Of a stretch of DNA of 21,696 nucleotides, positions 6,801 through 14,373 are shown piece by piece. The stretch lies in assembly GCA_007125455.1 (NCBI GenBank), contig SLDE01000031.1, positions 1-21,696 on the forward strand, given 5' to 3'. How positions within the stretch are numbered: the stretch's first letter is position 1; every line of letters starts with the position of its first letter. Below the pieces are notes generated by a model. That model saw only the letters and a program-made list of their open reading frames with translations, had not been told where the DNA came from and made no database searches. A program made the position numbers and the translations under genes. Source of the stretch: Ectothiorhodospiraceae bacterium. GTDB lineage: Bacteria; Pseudomonadota; Gammaproteobacteria; Thiohalomonadales; Thiohalomonadaceae.

Positions 6801-7898
6801 TTGCAATCAACTCTGCTTCGTAACATCACCCTGGCCAGCGCTGTGCTGGCCCTCGCGGCCTGTAGCAGCGGTCCCAGCAGTCGAATCGACTACAAAGAGG
6901 CCCAGTCGCTACCCTCCCTGGAGACCCCGCCGGATCTGAGCAGCCCGATGGATGCCGACCGAGCCCGTCTGCCTCAGGGTGTGCAGGCACCGCAACAGCA
7001 ACAGCAGCAGGCAACGGTCAGCACGCCTGCCGCCCGTAGGGTATTGCCCGTGATCGAAGGGATCCAGGTCGAGCGTGACCGCAGTACCCGCTGGCTGGTG
7101 ATCGATAGCGAGGCCGATCGCCTGTGGCCGCGCCTGCGTGATTTTTGGCAGACCATCGGTCTGGAGCTGGCTCGTGACGATGCCCAGCTGGGGATCATGG
7201 AGACCGAGTGGGCCGAGAATCGTGCCGATGCCCCCGGTGGCTTCCTGACCGGTTTGGTGCGCAGTGTGTTCCAGAACGCCTACTCCGCCAACACCCGTGA
7301 CAAATACCGCCTGCGCCTGGAGCCCCGTGAGGATGGCAGAACCGAGGTCTTCGTGAGCCACTATGGCCTGAAAGAGGTCGTCACCTCGCAAAGCAGTGAG
7401 TTTGTCGATACCGCCTGGACCGTGCGTCCTACCGACCCGGAACTGGTGCATGAGATCCTCAACCGCATCATCGTCCATCTGGGCGGCAGCCGTGAGCAGG
7501 CGGTCCGGGCGCTGCAGTCTGCCAGCATCAGTGAACAGCCCGCCCGTACCCGCCTGGTGGCCGACACCCTGATCGTCGATGAGCCCTTTAATCGTACTTG
7601 GCGTCGCGCCGGCATCGCCCTGGATGAGATCGGCCTGATCGTCGAGGATCGCAACCTCAGCGACGGGATCTACTTCGTCACCGATTTCGATCCACTGGCC
7701 GATAGCCGAGCCAGTCGCGGCTGGCTGCGTTCGCTGTTCCGCCGCTCCGGCGATGAGGAAGTGAAGCGTCAGTGGCAGGTGGTATTGGCCGGAGACCAGC
7801 AGGCCACCCGTATCATGGTCCGCGATGGTGATGGCGGCGAGCTGCCCAGGGAAGAAGCCCGCGCTATCCTGGAAAAGCTTGAGGAGCAGCTGCGCTGA
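6801..7898 (+). CDS. bamC: Outer-membrane assembly lipoprotein BamC (TTG start)
   Basis: BamC is a lipoprotein of the BAM complex, which inserts beta-barrel proteins into the outer membrane. The 365-residue precursor starts with a signal peptide and a lipobox, ALAAC, giving lipidation at Cys21. The following segment, SRIDYKEAQSLPSLETPPDL, is the conserved unstructured region that binds BamD in the known complex. Two helix-grip domains follow (about 90-210 and 245-355), separated by a linker. A short Gln run is present near residue 65. The start codon is TTG at 6801, with GAGGA 8 bases upstream. No ATG or GTG gives the signal peptide. It sits between dapA and an MBL hydrolase. In E. coli, nlpB/bamC lies between dapA and purC. 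Confidence 0.95.
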   Translation: MQSTLLRNITLASAVLALAACSSGPSSRIDYKEAQSLPSLETPPDLSSPMDADRARLPQGVQAPQQQQQQATVSTPAARRVLPVIEGIQVERDRSTRWLVIDSEADRLWPRLRDFWQTIGLELARDDAQLGIMETEWAENRADAPGGFLTGLVRSVFQNAYSANTRDKYRLRLEPREDGRTEVFVSHYGLKEVVTSQSSEFVDTAWTVRPTDPELVHEILNRIIVHLGGSREQAVRALQSASISEQPARTRLVADTLIVDEPFNRTWRRAGIALDEIGLIVEDRNLSDGIYFVTDFDPLADSRASRGWLRSLFRRSGDEEVKRQWQVVLAGDQQATRIMVRDGDGGELPREEARAILEKLEEQLR

Positions 7899-8662
7899 GA
7901 TTCGCCCTCCTTGGTAGTGGTAGCAAGGGCAACGGCACCCTGATCGAACAGGGTGCCACTCGCATCCTGGTCGATTGTGGCTTTAGCCTGCGCGAGACCG
8001 TGCAGCGCCTTGCACGCCTCGGCTGCCCTCCGGAAGCGCTCAGCGCGATCCTGGTGACCCACGAGCACCAGGATCACCTCGGCGGGGTCGGGCCGCTGGC
8101 ACGCAAGTATGATATCCCTGTCTGGCTAAGTCGGGGCACCGCTCAGGCGGCCTACCGACGTTTGGGGCGACTTCCCCGTAGCCACTCCCTGAACTGCCAC
8201 CGGGATTTTGTCATCGACGCATTGCAGATCCACCCCTTTCCGGTCCCCCACGATGCGCGTGAGCCCTGTCAGTTTGTCTTTAGTGACGGTCGCCACCGCC
8301 TGGGACTACTGACCGATACCGGGCGTGCTACCACCCATATTGCCCGACAGCTCGATGGCTGTGACGCCCTGATCCTGGAGTGCAACCACGACAGCGAGAT
8401 GCTGGCCAATGGCCCCTATCCCCCCTCTCTGCAGGCCAGAGTAGCGGGCGGATTGGGCCATCTGAGCAACCACCAGGCCGCCGAACTGCTAGCGCAACTG
8501 GACAACACCCGCTTGCAACACCTGGTGGCGGCGCATCTGAGTGAACAAAACAATCGCCCCGCACTGGCCGCTGCGGCCATCAGCGGGGTGCTCGGTTGCG
8601 AGGCCGAGTGGATCGCGCTTGCCGATCAGCAGCAAGGGCTGGACTGGCGCGAACTGGCCTGA
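7895..8662 (+). CDS. MBL-fold metallo-hydrolase, YycJ/WalJ-like, apparent CTG start
   Basis: This 255-residue metallo-beta-lactamase-fold hydrolase has THEHQDH (55-61) as its main metal motif. Later metal or family blocks are LLTDTGRA, LILECNHDSEML and AAHLSEQNN. The layout resembles YycJ/WalJ, for which nuclease-like roles have been suggested. The first frame-matched ATG/GTG/TTG is GTG at 8000, but coding continues upstream with the conserved opening RFALLGSGSKGNGTLIE, then ATRILVDCGFS. The frame closes at TGA 7880-7882, and the only plausible initiator is CTG at 7895-7897, which overlaps the bamC stop as CTGA and has GAGGAG 8 bases before it. I therefore place the start at CTG. It sits between bamC and purC, where E. 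coli has no gene. The substrate is unknown. Confidence 0.88.
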   Translation: MRFALLGSGSKGNGTLIEQGATRILVDCGFSLRETVQRLARLGCPPEALSAILVTHEHQDHLGGVGPLARKYDIPVWLSRGTAQAAYRRLGRLPRSHSLNCHRDFVIDALQIHPFPVPHDAREPCQFVFSDGRHRLGLLTDTGRATTHIARQLDGCDALILECNHDSEMLANGPYPPSLQARVAGGLGHLSNHQAAELLAQLDNTRLQHLVAAHLSEQNNRPALAAAAISGVLGCEAEWIALADQQQGLDWRELA

Positions 8663-8670
8663 ACGATTTT

Positions 8671-8703
8671 TCTCTGCGCCCCCTGTGCCCCCCGTGCGCG
8701 GTG
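8671..8703. repeat. CACAGAGG-type dispersed repeat, copy 2 (inverted)
   Basis: TCTCTGCGCCCCCTGTGCCCCCCG reads on the minus strand as CGGGGGGCACAGG followed by GGGCGCAGAGA, the same unit as copy 1. It fills part of the 82-base gap between the MBL hydrolase and purC and could weaken cotranscription of purC. Confidence 0.5.
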
Positions 8704-8744
8704 TGGCAAAATTCTCTTTTGAACTTCCTTGTAAGGGCTAAACG

Positions 8745-9458
8745 ATGGAAAAGCGCTCCGAACTTTACGCGGGCAAGGCCAAATCGGTCTACTACACCGA
8801 CGACCCGGACTATCTGATACTGCAGTTTCGCAACGACACCTCCGCCTTTGATGGCGAAAAGGTCGAGCAGCTGGAACGCAAGGGGATGGTGAACAACAAG
8901 TTCAACGCCTTCATCATGCAAACCCTGGAGCAGGCCGGGATCCCCACCCACTTCGAGCGACTGCTGGGGGATGATGAGTCGCTGGTCAAACACATGGAGA
9001 TGATTCCGGTGGAGTGCGTGGTGCGCAATGTGGCCGCCGGCTCCCTCGTGCGCCGCCTGGGGGTGGAGGACGGCATGAGCCTCAATCCGCCCACCTTCGA
9101 GTTTTTCCTCAAGAACGACGCCCTGCACGACCCGATGATCAATGAGTCCCATATCCTCACCTTTGGCTGGGCCAGTGAGGAAGAGATCGCGCAAATGAAG
9201 CAGCTTACCCTGCGCGTGAATGAGGTGCTAAAGAGGCTCTTCGACGAGGCCGGGATGCTGCTGGTGGACTACAAGCTGGAGTTTGGGCGTTTTCATGGTC
9301 AGGTCATCCTCGGTGATGAGTTCAGCCCCGACGGTTGCCGTCTGTGGGACAAACAAACCCGTGACAAGCTCGACAAGGATCGCTTTCGCCAGGGCTTGGG
9401 TGGGGTGGTCGAGGCCTACGAAGAGGTGGCGCGGCGTCTGGGGGTCGTGCTGGACTGA
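8745..9458 (+). CDS. purC: Phosphoribosylaminoimidazole-succinocarboxamide synthase (SAICAR synthetase)
   Basis: PurC joins CAIR (carboxyaminoimidazole ribonucleotide) and aspartate with ATP in purine synthesis. The 237-residue length matches the bacterial single-domain enzyme (E. coli 237, from memory). Family motifs are clear: ELYAGKAKSVY with the nucleotide-binding loop, FRNDTSAFDGEK (about 27-38), PVECVVRNVAAGSLVRR (about 87-103) and LVDYKLEFGR followed by GDEFSPDGCRLWD (about 175-205). An AAGGG site lies 7 bases before the ATG. It is the last gene in the dapA-bamC-MBL-purC run, with a repeat-bearing 82-base gap in front, so it may have its own promoter. No PurR box was recognised upstream. 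Confidence 0.97.
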   Translation: MEKRSELYAGKAKSVYYTDDPDYLILQFRNDTSAFDGEKVEQLERKGMVNNKFNAFIMQTLEQAGIPTHFERLLGDDESLVKHMEMIPVECVVRNVAAGSLVRRLGVEDGMSLNPPTFEFFLKNDALHDPMINESHILTFGWASEEEIAQMKQLTLRVNEVLKRLFDEAGMLLVDYKLEFGRFHGQVILGDEFSPDGCRLWDKQTRDKLDKDRFRQGLGGVVEAYEEVARRLGVVLD

Positions 9459-9554
9459 TCCGGCCCTTCTGTCAGACAAACACCGACAGCATATCGGCTA
9501 AAAGCGGGTTACCGTAGGGGGCATGCCCTGCTATTCTGTGGGTAATACACAATA

Positions 9555-9583
9555 TAAAGCGGTCGCCCGACAAGCGGCGATAC
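9555..9583 (+). promoter_or_regulatory. Possible flagellar (sigma-28-like) promoter of the chemoreceptor
   Basis: TAAAGCGG (9555-9562) and GGCGATAC (9576-9583) resemble the sigma-28 boxes TAAAGTTT and GCCGATAA. The spacer is 13 bases instead of 11, so the match is weak. Chemoreceptor genes are commonly read by sigma-28, which is the main reason to list it. Confidence 0.25.
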
Positions 9584-9602
9584 ATAAAGCTGGAGGAGTC
9601 TG

Positions 9603-11630
9603 ATGGCAATCTTTTCCGTGCGTGACCTGCGCATTCGTACCAAGCTATGGCTGGGGGTGGGTGTCCTGCTGGGCATCATCGTCGTGGTGGCCCTGATCGT
9701 GTGGGCCAACCTGGCCCAGGTACGCCATCAGGCAGATGCGGTGACCGGCAACGTCCAGCCAGCCATGCTCGAGGCCCTGGCGCTGGCCCGCGAGGTGGAT
9801 GCGGCCAACAAGTCGCTGGGCTTCTACCTGCTCACCGCCGAGAGCATGCACCGCGACGCCTATCGCCAAAGCCTGCAACGCATCGACGCCTTGCTCGACT
9901 CCCTCAACGCCATGCCCATCGCCCGGAATGATGCCCAGACCCGCCGCCACCTGGAGGTGATCGCCGCCGGGGCAAAGGATTTTGCCGGGATGCGCGATCG
10001 CATGCTGGTGCTGGTAGAGGATCAACAGGCCAACCAGCCCGCCTTTCGCTACGCCGCCACCGAACTAAACCCCTACACCCAGGAGATGGCCCACTTGCTT
10101 AGCCAGATGGTTCAAGCTGAGCGTAGCGAGCCCGCCAGCGCCGAGCGGCGCCAGCTGATGGCCCTGCTGGGGGATCTGCGTTACAGCCTGGTGAACGTCA
10201 TGAGCTCGCTGCGCGGCTATCTGGCCTTCCGTGCCGACTCCACCGTCGCCTCCATCGAGGCCTATATGGGCAGCATGGCGCGCCAGCTTGCCGAGCTGGA
10301 GGAATACACCCACCTGCTCACCTTCGAGCAGGAAGACGCCTTCGAGCAATTACTGGTAGCCCACCAGCGCTACGCCAGCAACTACCCGGAGCTGCTGCGC
10401 ATTCACGGCGGGGAGCAATGGCGTACCGACGCCTGGCTGATCCGTACCGAACTGGGTGAGCACAACCGGCGCATCAGTCGCGAAATGGACGGCCTGCTCA
10501 GCCACCTGCGCGGTAGTGTCGATAACCACAGCGCCGCCCTGATGGCCCAGACCGATGCCACCCGTCAGGGGGTGATGGTGATGGCCCTGCTGGCCCTGGT
10601 GGTGGGGATCTTCACCGTCTGGTGGCTGGTACGGATGATCGTCCACCCGATCAACGCCGCCGCACGCACCATGGACGACATCGCCCAGGGCGGCGGCGAT
10701 CTGACCTGTAGCCTCAATAGCCAGAGCAAGGACGAATTGGGCCAGATGTGTGCCGCCTTCAACCGCTTTGTGAGCAAGATCCGCGAGATCGTTGGGCCGG
10801 TGAGCGAGTCCACCGAGCACCTCGCCGAGGCCGCCGATGGCATGTCAGCAGTCACCCATCAGACCCGCGCCGGGGTGCAGCGTCAGCAACAGGAGACCGA
10901 ACAGGTCGCCACCGCGATGAACGAGATGGTCGCCACCGCCCAGGATATGGTTGATAGCGCCGGGATGGCCGCCGATGCCACCGCCGAGGCCGACGAAGAG
11001 GCCAAGGCCGGGGCCGAGGTGGTACAACGCACCATCAAACAGATCAACGCCCTGGCCGATGCGGTCGGGCAGGCCGGAGAGGTGATCCACCGCCTCGAAG
11101 AAGACTCCAGCGCCATTGGCAAGGTACTGGATGTGATCGGCGGGATCGCCGAGCAGACCAACCTGCTGGCGCTCAACGCCGCCATCGAGGCCGCCCGTGC
11201 CGGTGAGCAGGGGCGCGGTTTTGCCGTGGTTGCCGACGAGGTACGCAACCTCGCCTCCCGTACCCAGGACTCCACCAGCGAGATCCAAACCATGATCGAA
11301 CGCCTGCAAAGCGGTGCCCACGAGGCGGTCAAGGCGATGGCGACCGGACGCGAACAGGCCAGCAGCAGCGTCGAGCAGGCCAGCCACGCCGGCGAGTCCC
11401 TGCAGACCATCTCCGCCGCGGTGGGCCGCATTCGCGACATGAACCAGCACATGGCCGACTCCGCACGCCAACAGGGCGAGGTGGCCGGCGAGATCAACCG
11501 TAACCTGGTCACCATCACCGAGGTAGCCGAACAGACGGCCGAAGGCACCGCCTCCCTGGAACAGGCCAGCGAACGCCTCTCCGCGATGTCCCATCAACTC
11601 CAGTCGCTGGTGGGCCACTTCAAGACCTGA
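9603..11630 (+). CDS. Methyl-accepting chemotaxis protein
   Basis: This 675-residue transmembrane chemoreceptor has a first membrane helix at about 15-36 and a second at about 323-345. The periplasmic sensor between them is large, about 285 residues and nearly all helical. A HAMP domain (about 345-397) and a long cytoplasmic coiled coil follow. The signalling tip is EQTNLLALNAAIEAARAG (517-534), followed by GRGFAVVADEVRNLA, which binds CheA and CheW. The sensor is too large for a simple four-helix bundle and its ligand cannot be read from sequence. No C-terminal CheR-tether pentapeptide is seen (it ends LVGHFKT). GGAGGAG lies 4 bases before the ATG. No che genes are nearby, so it is an orphan receptor that must use a CheA complex encoded elsewhere. 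Confidence 0.95.
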   Translation: MAIFSVRDLRIRTKLWLGVGVLLGIIVVVALIVWANLAQVRHQADAVTGNVQPAMLEALALAREVDAANKSLGFYLLTAESMHRDAYRQSLQRIDALLDSLNAMPIARNDAQTRRHLEVIAAGAKDFAGMRDRMLVLVEDQQANQPAFRYAATELNPYTQEMAHLLSQMVQAERSEPASAERRQLMALLGDLRYSLVNVMSSLRGYLAFRADSTVASIEAYMGSMARQLAELEEYTHLLTFEQEDAFEQLLVAHQRYASNYPELLRIHGGEQWRTDAWLIRTELGEHNRRISREMDGLLSHLRGSVDNHSAALMAQTDATRQGVMVMALLALVVGIFTVWWLVRMIVHPINAAARTMDDIAQGGGDLTCSLNSQSKDELGQMCAAFNRFVSKIREIVGPVSESTEHLAEAADGMSAVTHQTRAGVQRQQQETEQVATAMNEMVATAQDMVDSAGMAADATAEADEEAKAGAEVVQRTIKQINALADAVGQAGEVIHRLEEDSSAIGKVLDVIGGIAEQTNLLALNAAIEAARAGEQGRGFAVVADEVRNLASRTQDSTSEIQTMIERLQSGAHEAVKAMATGREQASSSVEQASHAGESLQTISAAVGRIRDMNQHMADSARQQGEVAGEINRNLVTITEVAEQTAEGTASLEQASERLSAMSHQLQSLVGHFKT

Positions 11631-11639
11631 TGCTGTTAG

Positions 11640-11727
11640 CCACAGAGGACACCGAGCATACAGGGGGCGGGCACTCTCCGTTCTGACCGCCCCCAACCCC
11701 TCGGTGCTCTTTGTGCCCTCTGTGGCT
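11640..11727. repeat. Inverted pair of CACAGAGG-type repeats (long hairpin)
   Basis: The left arm begins AGCCACAGAGGACACCGAG (from 11638) and the right arm ends CCCTCTGTGGCT. The right arm has an extra insert of about 9 bases. Inside is a perfect 8-bp stem, GGGGGCGG at 11663-11670 with CCGCCCCC at 11687-11694. It begins about 8 bases after the chemoreceptor stop codon, so it may act as a transcript end or barrier before parE, although it has no T-run. Confidence 0.65.
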
Positions 11728-11767
11728 TTACTCCGTTTGTTTCTGTTCCCCCACCCGGCTTTTGCGC

Positions 11768-11773
11768 TACAAT
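11768..11773 (+). promoter_or_regulatory. Possible -10 box of parE
   Basis: TACAAT (one mismatch from TATAAT) lies 48 bases before the parE ATG. No good -35 box is seen at 16-18 bases upstream, so this rests on the -10 box and position only. Confidence 0.3.
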
Positions 11774-11821
11774 GGCTTCTCATTCCGAATCAGAAAAACA
11801 TTCCTGATAAATCAGACACCT

Positions 11822-13708
11822 ATGGCATCCAACTACACATCAGACGCAATCGAGGTACTCTCCGGGCTGGAACCGGTGCGCAAGCGCCCGGGGATGTATA
11901 CCCAGACCGAGCGGCCCAACCACCTCGCCCAGGAGGTGATCGACAATTCGGTGGATGAGGCGATTGCTGGCCACGCCAAGCTGATCGAGGTCACCCTGTT
12001 TAAGGATCAATCGCTGCAGGTTCGCGACGATGGGCGCGGGATGCCGGTGGATATCCACCCGCGTGAGGGTATTCCGGGGGTGGAGGTGATCCTCACCAAG
12101 CTGCACGCCGGGGGCAAGTTCTCCAACAAGAACTACCAGTTCTCCGGCGGCCTGCACGGTGTCGGGGTATCGGTGGTCAACGCCCTGTCCAGGCACCTGG
12201 AGCTATGGGTCAGGCGCGATGGCAAGGAATACAATATCGCCTTCAAGAGCGGCAAGAAGGCCTCCGAGCTGGAGGTGGTCGGCGAGGTGGGCAAGCGCAA
12301 CACCGGCACCACCCTGCGCTTCTGGCCGGAAGAGCACTTCTTCGACTCCCCCAAATTCTCCGTGCCACGGCTGCGCCACGTATTGCGCGCCAAGGCGGTG
12401 CTCTGTCCGGGACTGACCATCCGCTTTATCGATGAGGTCAGCAGCGAGACCAGCGAGTGGTGCTATCAGGACGGCCTGCGCGATTACTTGTTGGACGAAT
12501 TGCAGGACAGTCCGCGCCTGCCCGAGGAGCCCTTTATGGGGAGCCTCTCTGGCACCACCGAGGCCGTTGATTGGGCGCTGGTGTGGTTGCCCGAGGGGGG
12601 CGAGGCCACAGCAGAGAGCTACGTGAACCTGGTGCCTACCGCCCAGGGAGGCACTCACGTCAACGGCCTGCGCACCGGCCTGACCGAGGCGATGCGTGAG
12701 TTTTGCGAGTTTCGTAACCTGTTGCCGCGCGGGGTCAAGCTGGCCCCGGAGGACGTGTGGGACAGGGTTAGCTACATCCTGTCGCTGAAGATGGAAGACC
12801 CGCAGTTCTCCGGTCAGACCAAAGAGCGCCTTTCCTCCCGTGAAAGTGCCGCCTTTGTCTCCGGGGTGGTCAAGGACGCCTTCCTGCTCTGGCTCAACCA
12901 GCATGTGGATCTGGGCGAGCAGATCGCCGAGCTGGCGATCAACAGCGCCCAGAGCCGCCTGCGTGCTGGCAAGAAGGTGGTGCGCAAGAAGGTGACCCAG
13001 GGGCCGGCCCTGCCCGGCAAGCTGGCCGACTGCGCTAGCACCGATTCGGCGCGCAGCGAGCTCTTTCTGGTGGAGGGGGACTCGGCCGGCGGCTCGGCCA
13101 AGCAGGCGCGCAACAAAGACTTTCAGGCCATCATGCCGCTGCGTGGCAAGATCCTCAACACCTGGGAGGTAGACCCGGCCCAGGTACTCGCCTCCCAGGA
13201 GGTACACGATATAGCGGTGGCCATCGGCGTCGATCCCGGCTCCGACAAGCTGGACGGGCTGCGTTACGGCAAGATCTGCATCCTCGCCGATGCCGACTCC
13301 GACGGGATGCACATCGCCACCTTGCTCTGTGCGCTGTTCGTGCGCCACTTCCGTCCGCTGGTGGCGGCGGGCCACGTCTACATGGCGATGCCGCCGCTCT
13401 ATCGCATCGACGTGGGCAAGGAGACCTACTACGCGCTAGATGACAGTGAGCGCAAGGGGCTCCTCGATCGTATCGCGGCGGAAAAAAAGAAGGGCAAGGT
13501 ACAGGTGACCCGCTTTAAGGGGCTGGGTGAGATGAACCCGATCCAACTGCGCGAAACCACCCTCTCACCGGACACCCGTCGTTTGGTGCGTCTGACCATT
13601 GAATCCGGTGATGATACTAACCAACTTATGGATATGCTGCTGGCGAAAAAACGCGCCAGTGAGCGCAAGAGCTGGCTGGAGAGCAAGGGCAACCTGGCCG
13701 AGGTGTAA
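11822..13708 (+). CDS. parE: DNA topoisomerase IV subunit B
   Basis: ParE is the ATPase subunit of topoisomerase IV, which decatenates daughter chromosomes with ParC. Starting at ATG 11822 it has 628 residues, close to the 630 I recall for E. coli. The GHKL ATPase domain (about 1-220) contains NHLAQEVIDNSVDEA with Glu38, plus DDGRGMP and GGLHGVGVSVVNAL. The transducer domain follows. The TOPRIM part has LFLVEGDSAGG and ADADSDGMH. The motif PLRGKILNTWEV and the opening RPNHLAQEVIDNSVDEA favour ParE over GyrB, as does parC downstream. An upstream in-frame ATG at 11711 would add 37 residues from inside a repeat, so it is rejected. The ribosome site is weak. Confidence 0.96.
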   Translation: MASNYTSDAIEVLSGLEPVRKRPGMYTQTERPNHLAQEVIDNSVDEAIAGHAKLIEVTLFKDQSLQVRDDGRGMPVDIHPREGIPGVEVILTKLHAGGKFSNKNYQFSGGLHGVGVSVVNALSRHLELWVRRDGKEYNIAFKSGKKASELEVVGEVGKRNTGTTLRFWPEEHFFDSPKFSVPRLRHVLRAKAVLCPGLTIRFIDEVSSETSEWCYQDGLRDYLLDELQDSPRLPEEPFMGSLSGTTEAVDWALVWLPEGGEATAESYVNLVPTAQGGTHVNGLRTGLTEAMREFCEFRNLLPRGVKLAPEDVWDRVSYILSLKMEDPQFSGQTKERLSSRESAAFVSGVVKDAFLLWLNQHVDLGEQIAELAINSAQSRLRAGKKVVRKKVTQGPALPGKLADCASTDSARSELFLVEGDSAGGSAKQARNKDFQAIMPLRGKILNTWEVDPAQVLASQEVHDIAVAIGVDPGSDKLDGLRYGKICILADADSDGMHIATLLCALFVRHFRPLVAAGHVYMAMPPLYRIDVGKETYYALDDSERKGLLDRIAAEKKKGKVQVTRFKGLGEMNPIQLRETTLSPDTRRLVRLTIESGDDTNQLMDMLLAKKRASERKSWLESKGNLAEV

Positions 13709-13717
13709 TGACTTTTT

Positions 13718-13749
13718 CAACGCAGAGGGCGCAGTGAACGCAGAGAGAT
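13718..13749. repeat. CGCAGAGG-type dispersed repeat, copy 3
   Basis: TTCAACGCAGAGGGCGCAG, TGAACGCAGAGAGATCTG begins 9 bases after the parE stop. It is the same family as the copies at 5049 and 8671, with CGCAGAG units. An inverted relative lies at 13859-13885 in the same gap. Confidence 0.65.
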
Positions 13750-13858
13750 CTGTTTTGGTGTCTGGAGTATGGTCTGTGGTGGGACATCAACAGGTTTTGA
13801 ACAGTGGCACACTGCATGGGGGCTGATGTATGAAAGGCACCGAAGCGTTTGCTTATGC

Positions 13859-13885
13859 ATCCTCTGCGAGCTCTGCGCCCTAGGC
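13859..13885. repeat. CGCAGAGG-type dispersed repeat, copy 4 (inverted)
   Basis: CCTCTGCGAGCTCTGCGCCCTAG is the reverse-strand form of GGGCGCAGAG...CGCAGAGG. With the copy at 13718 it brackets about 110 bases of unexplained sequence in the parE to cbiX gap. Confidence 0.55.
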
Positions 13886-13908
13886 GATATGTTCCAGACA
13901 TCGCCAAC

Positions 13909-13928
13909 CGACTACATCCGTGTAGTCG
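13909..13928 (+). promoter_or_regulatory. Hairpin in the leader of the CbiX-like gene
   Basis: CGACTACA-TCCG-TGTAGTCG is a perfect 8-bp stem with a 4-base loop, ending 30 bases before the start codon. A second stem, GGCGAT...ATCGCC, lies just upstream (about 13883-13905) with a 2-base bulge. The pair could be a structured leader or a terminator for upstream transcription. It does not match a cobalamin riboswitch, which is much longer. Confidence 0.4.
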
Positions 13929-13958
13929 TCTGCGGTGAAATCTTTTTGAGGATAAAAA

Positions 13959-14318
13959 ATGCGTGGATTGTTATTGGTAGCACACGGCAGCCGTCGCGCG
14001 GCATCGAACGATGAGGTACGCAAGGTGGCCGAACAGTTGCGTGCGCGTGCCGGGGACCGTTACGGTGCGGTAGAGGCGGGCTTTCTGGAGCTGGCCGACC
14101 CACTGATCCCGGACGGGATCGAGTGTCTGATCCGCCAGGGGGCAACGGAGGTTGTCGTATTGCCTTACTTTCTCTCCGCCGGTCGCCACGTGGCGCAGGA
14201 CATCCCGGCCGAGGTGGCACCCAAACAGGCCCAGTACCCGGATATCGACATCCGCATCGCCCCCTATCTGGGCTCCGCCGAAGGCATCGTCGAGTTGTTG
14301 CTGGGTTTGACCAAGTAG
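13959..14318 (+). CDS. CbiX/SirB-type sirohydrochlorin chelatase, single domain
   Basis: This 119-residue soluble protein fits the small single-domain chelatases (CbiX-S type) that insert cobalt, or in related enzymes iron or nickel, into sirohydrochlorin. It opens MRGLLLVAHGSRR with metal-binding His9. The second His is His77 in LPYFLSAGRHVAQDIP. The E..F.EL.DP pattern near residue 40 (VEAGFLELADPLIP) is also typical. Short forms act as homodimers. The metal cannot be told from sequence: sirohaem or cobalamin synthesis are both possible, and no tetrapyrrole genes are nearby. GAGGA lies 6 bases before the ATG. It sits between parE and parC, 250 bases after one and 55 before the other, an odd place for a tetrapyrrole enzyme. 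Confidence 0.88.
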   Translation: MRGLLLVAHGSRRAASNDEVRKVAEQLRARAGDRYGAVEAGFLELADPLIPDGIECLIRQGATEVVVLPYFLSAGRHVAQDIPAEVAPKQAQYPDIDIRIAPYLGSAEGIVELLLGLTK

Positions 14319-14373
14319 CTGGTTTTGATGAAAAAGCTTTCAACGCAGACGACTTCACGGATAAAGCTAAACC

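Noticed and set aside
6020..6829. A 269-codon frame antisense to dapA
   Set aside because: dapA has all its catalytic residues on the plus strand, so this is its shadow.
10845..11783. A 312-codon open frame antisense to the chemoreceptor
   Set aside because: It is a shadow of the Ala-rich coiled-coil coding region and reads as a low-complexity Gly/Leu/Val protein.
12203..13375. A 390-codon open frame antisense to parE
   Set aside because: It mirrors the strong codon bias of parE in GC-rich DNA. The translation has no domain-like pattern and no ribosome site.
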